NCBI GenBank assembly: GCA_019671135.1
Contig: JAHRHY010000020.1
Coordinates: 1-64,000, forward strand
DNA from: Linnemannia hyalina
Lineage: Eukaryota > Mortierellomycota > Mortierellomycetes > Mortierellales > Mortierellaceae
Direction: 5' to 3'
DNA length: 64,000 nucleotides
The first letter of the stretch is position 1, and each line of letters begins with the position of its first letter. The notes beneath the pieces were generated by a model that searched no databases, had not been told where the DNA came from, and saw only the letters and a list, made by a program, of their open reading frames with translations. The translations under genes and the position numbers were made by a program. Below, in pieces: positions 61,568-64,000 of the stretch.

Positions 61568-62242
61568 CTACTGATCCTGCCGTGGCGACACAGCTTGCTG
61601 ATGTTGTTCTTCCGTCTCCTCGTGCGTGGAGTGTTGTTCAGCGTCAGGTCTGTTTGTTTGTACAGCCGAACTCCTTTTTGTGACGTATGGCCGATGAAAG
61701 TAGTTGTGCGTGTCGAGGCGTCGAGAGGGAGGAAATGCGACTCTCCTCTGCCAATAATCATCGAAATGGGATAGGGTGCGCTTGACAACCTGTATTTTTG
61801 TCTCCAATCCTTCCATCATATGATTGTATTTCCAGTACTCCTGGTCCTGGAGGTCGATGGTGGTACCGATGTCAATGGGTGGCTCGGTTTCCGAGTCGAA
61901 CATGCCGTGCATATCGCACAGTCGGTGGATGGTTTGGGCGGCAGCGTATGTCTTCGAGGATTGAAGGTGTACAAGAAGGGATTGGGCGTTTCGTATCGCT
62001 ACAGTGCCTATCCTGCCTTCATCGGGTTGAACCGCCCAGAAGTGCGGTGGAGCAACGTCATGAAGATAGTTGTGAGTCGGTCGCTGGGGCGTTGTAGTGC
62101 TGTTCCTTCTGTCAGCGTATGGGTGCGCGCGTGTGGGCGACGTCCTTCGTGGCGGTGTTCTGCCGCTGTCGCTAGTAGAGCGAGGAGGGGACGGGGTATT
62201 GTCTCCTTGGGGACCAGATGAGGGAGCGTTGTCATCGTTCAT
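61568..62242 (-). CDS. Gypsy-3 accessory ORF 1 (224 aa)
   Basis: First ORF after the 5' LTR on the element strand, ATG at 62242 (MNDDNAPSSGPQGDN). A disordered Pro/Ser/Thr/Arg-rich first ~65 residues, then a folded-looking middle (PHFWAVQPDEGRIGTVAIRN, LLVHLQSSKTYAAAQTIHRL, YWKYNHMMEGLETKIQVVKR) and a Gln/Glu-rich end. No known domain recognised. Extra ORFs 5' of gag are uncommon in Ty3 elements. They could be a captured host gene or element-specific factors. Confidence 0.55.
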   Translation of the reverse strand: MNDDNAPSSGPQGDNTPSPPRSTSDSGRTPPRRTSPTRAHPYADRRNSTTTPQRPTHNYLHDVAPPHFWAVQPDEGRIGTVAIRNAQSLLVHLQSSKTYAAAQTIHRLCDMHGMFDSETEPPIDIGTTIDLQDQEYWKYNHMMEGLETKIQVVKRTLSHFDDYWQRRVAFPPSRRLDTHNYFHRPYVTKRSSAVQTNRPDAEQHSTHEETEEQHQQAVSPRQDQ

Positions 62243-62462
62243 GATGTGTGTGTTTTGTTGCGCTGTCGAGAAGGAGAGTTGTTGGGAGATGGTAAAGGTG
62301 TGTTGACAAAGTGTTTTACTTTTTCATTCCTCCTCCATCCTTCTCACTTGTGATCTTGTGCAAAGTTCTCACAAAGCGCATTCATCGCTACCTGATGGTC
62401 ATCTGCCATTGGTTCATGCTTGAATCACGCCATCCCATAGAAAATCTTGAGAATCAACAAAC

Positions 62463-62481
62463 GATGACATCGTCTTTTATT
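62463..62481. promoter_or_regulatory. GATGACATCG motif upstream of accessory ORF 1
   Basis: Counterpart of 61353-61371, lying 221 bp upstream of the ATG. Confidence 0.4.
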
Positions 62482-62710
62482 TTCAACATCATGTGACACT
62501 AATCGTCAGTGGAGATCTTACCTGCGGTGAGGTTTTGTCTCTGCTCAAGCATCACAATCGATGCGAGGTCGTGCTTTTGATACCCTTGAGTATAAGCGGT
62601 AGTGGTTCCAGTGTTTTCAGACTGGAGTGGTGCCAGTAGTGAGACGGTGCTCTGTCAGCTGCATGGCTGACCTTCCATACGGTGATGGGTGTGCATTCAT
62701 TCCTTTCGTG

Positions 62711-62712
<2 letters not shown>

Positions 62713-62744
<32 letters not shown>
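62713..62744. repeat. Poly(T) run in the Gypsy-3 leader
   Basis: About 30 T residues between accessory ORF 1 and the 5' LTR. On the element strand it is poly(A). It could be a trace of a retrocopied insertion. Confidence 0.8.
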
Positions 62745-62748
<4 letters not shown>

Positions 62749-62812
62749 AAGTGAATGCGTGTAGGGGTGTGTGAAGTGGGGAAGATCCCTATTGTGAATT
62801 CGTTAAGAAAAA

Positions 62813-62953
62813 TGGAGAATAATAACCGGGGTTGTGATAGTAAAGGTTATGATGGGAATAGGAATAACGAAACAAAGAGAGGGATCTGTTTAATTCAGGG
62901 ACGAAGAGTCCTTATGTACTCTTCGTCCTAATGATACACGTGATTATAGCACA
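62813..62953 (-). repeat. 5' LTR of Gypsy-3 (141 bp)
   Basis: Identical to the 3' LTR. Followed outside by the 20-bp direct repeat (62954-62973). Confidence 0.92.
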
Positions 62954-63026
62954 ACACACCCTTGCTCTGTTACTATTACATTGTCCCTCCTCCACAATAT
63001 AGTAAACTCTGTGCAGACACCGATGG

Positions 63027-63284
63027 GTACTGTAACAGGAGCAGAGCAAGAGTGTATGAACAAGGGACAGAGGGGGAGACAAGGACGAGGGGAGGGACAA
63101 GATAGTAGGAGGGTCAAGAGGAAAGGCTAAAAACGGATGATGTTTATTATACAGAGAGAGAGAGGTATTTATACTAATATCTGGGAGGCGTGGTTGTTAG
63201 GGAGAGTGGAGGCGCGGTGGGGTCTGGTCAGAGTGGAGGCGAAGTAAGAGAACAGTCTACGATACTATCACAGGTACCAAGCAC
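63027..63284 (+). repeat. LTR-like repeat, right copy
   Basis: TACTGTAACAGGAGCAGAGC ... GTTTATTATACAG ... GGTATTTATAC ..., related to 53435-53741 in the opposite orientation. Interrupted or bordered by the solo Gypsy-1 LTR at 63285. No genes. Confidence 0.4.
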
Positions 63285-63444
63285 TGCGATAAAATAAGGT
63301 TTAGACTCACTTTGTAAGTAACGAGACAAGAAGAAGGTTGTATTAGGGCCCACCAGGAACGATCTCTTATGTCGTTCCTGGTGGCTTAGTTCTAGCTAGT
63401 TCATGTCTTCATCTATCTATGATCCACAAGGCAAATACGCAACA
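63285..63444 (-). repeat. Solo LTR of the Gypsy-1 family
   Basis: 160 bp, matching the 29891-30050 LTR including the 13-bp hairpin. The target repeat AGCAC lies on both sides (63280-63284 and 63445-63449). Product of LTR-LTR recombination. Confidence 0.93.
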
Positions 63445-63459
63445 AGCACTTCAACATTT

Positions 63460-63645
63460 TTTTGTCGTAAATCGCCTTAAGGGAATTATGACGCGAATGT
63501 CACAGTGTTCTTGTCGATCGCGATCTGGGCTTCATCAACGACCAGCCGGAATTTTGCGTCAATTGAGAAGTTGGGATAGCAGCGGGCAATGAACATCTCT
63601 TGCATCGATATAAATTCTAGGTCGATAATCGATGCGCAGTGCAAC
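63460..63645 (-). pseudogene. Fragment with Walker-B-like DEAQ motif (possible Crinkler NTPase piece)
   Basis: The minus strand from about 63600 reads IARCYPNFSIDAKFRLVVDEAQIAIDKNTVTF, where hydrophobics followed by DEAQ look like a Walker B region, similar in setting to LLVINDKAQFLGD in the Crinkler at 47520. Short and without other domains; low confidence. Confidence 0.3.
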
Positions 63646-64000
63646 AGGAACGAGGAATAGTGAATGAGAAGACGTGAGGAACAGGGGACTAGGAAGCAGG
63701 GACAGGGTCAAGAGAATCAGGGACAGGAACAAGGATGGTGCCACGTTTAGTGCCAAGTTCATCCATGTCGAGATCCCATTAAGTTGATGCAACTTCGCCC
63801 GCGTGACGTCACCGTATTGACACGGTCCCGACACGCGCCCTCTTACATGGTTCTACTGTCGCCTTCGGATAATAGAGCATCGCTTAATATAGCAAACCGC
63901 TTACAGTGACCAAGGGGTCCAACTCCAATTCCCCCGCACTACTTTTGCACCCAGTACTAGAACACTCATACAGTACCACTTGAACAACACTCTGTTTCTG
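63646..64000. other. Terminal stretch without a recognised gene
   Basis: No supportable coding region or repeat. The GGACAGG/GGAACAGGG reiterations near 63650-63735 are low complexity. Confidence 0.4.

Larger units (their letters stand above)
53742..62953 (-). mobile_element. Gypsy-3, Ty3/gypsy chromovirus-type retrotransposon with extra ORFs
   Basis: A 9.2-kb element with identical 141-bp LTRs (53742-53882, 62813-62953; TG...CA). It has a single fused, intact gag-pol ORF and two or three additional ORFs between the 5' LTR and gag. The polypurine tract next to the 3' LTR is GGAGGGTTA. The bases after the 5' LTR are TTTTTCTTAACGAATTC. It is related to Gypsy-1 throughout pol. Identical LTRs and an open frame indicate recent insertion and possible activity. 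Confidence 0.95.

Overview
The window looks like a repeat-rich, gene-poor region of a fungal nuclear genome. I favour an early-diverging (Mucoromycota-type) fungus. The support is chromodomain Ty3/gypsy retrotransposons, short GT-AG introns, Crinkler-family sequences, a secreted protein with an LPMO-type His1 N-terminus, and Tc1-like remnants. The lineage is an inference; fungal or fungus-like is fairly safe.

Layout. 1-6190: head-to-tail units of an unusual DNA element, each a DDE transposase gene (B), a modular cysteine-rich acidic protein gene (C) and a ~495-bp repeat (R). 6191-13.9 kb: broken coding ends, low-complexity DNA, a Tc1 pseudogene and one two-exon host-like gene. 13977-16620: a second, related element, with a truncated putative replication-initiator-like gene (A1), a small ORF and a ~133-bp iteron array. 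18867-24505: two identical 451-bp perfect palindromes (P1, P2) bracket a second copy of the A region with a convergent second transposase (B2) and a larger iteron array. 24493-29506: truncated B, C2 and R. 29507-43356: a LINE 3' fragment split by Ty3 element Gypsy-1, which is itself split by Gypsy-2 and by an R copy. 43.4-45.75 kb: a decayed reverse LINE. 46387-46881: solo R. 47.5-53.5 kb: Crinkler pseudogenes around one intact secreted LPMO-like gene. 53742-62953: Gypsy-3, with an intact gag-pol and extra upstream ORFs. 63285-63444: a solo Gypsy-1 LTR.

The candidate new system is the A/B/B2/C/R/iteron group. Its parts suggest two related element families. Family I is reconstructed as iteron terminal inverted repeat, small ORF and A running inward, convergent B2, iteron terminal inverted repeat. 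Family II is the tandem B-C-R unit. They share homologous PIF/IS5-like DDE transposases, a TTTTTAAAA-type motif at nearly every gene boundary and GGAGGCC termini. R moves as a MITE: two solo copies sit in clean targets with target duplications, one of them inside Gypsy-1. Protein A carries a motif series like that of rolling-circle Rep proteins, C has four copies of a module I do not recognise, and the 211-bp palindrome arms are perfect and identical between copies. None of the A copies is intact here, so the system may be active elsewhere in the genome.

The retrotransposons show readable nesting (LINE-1, then Gypsy-1, then Gypsy-2 and R4) with in-frame reading restored across each junction, and Gypsy-2 carries a textbook -1 frameshift signal between gag and pol.
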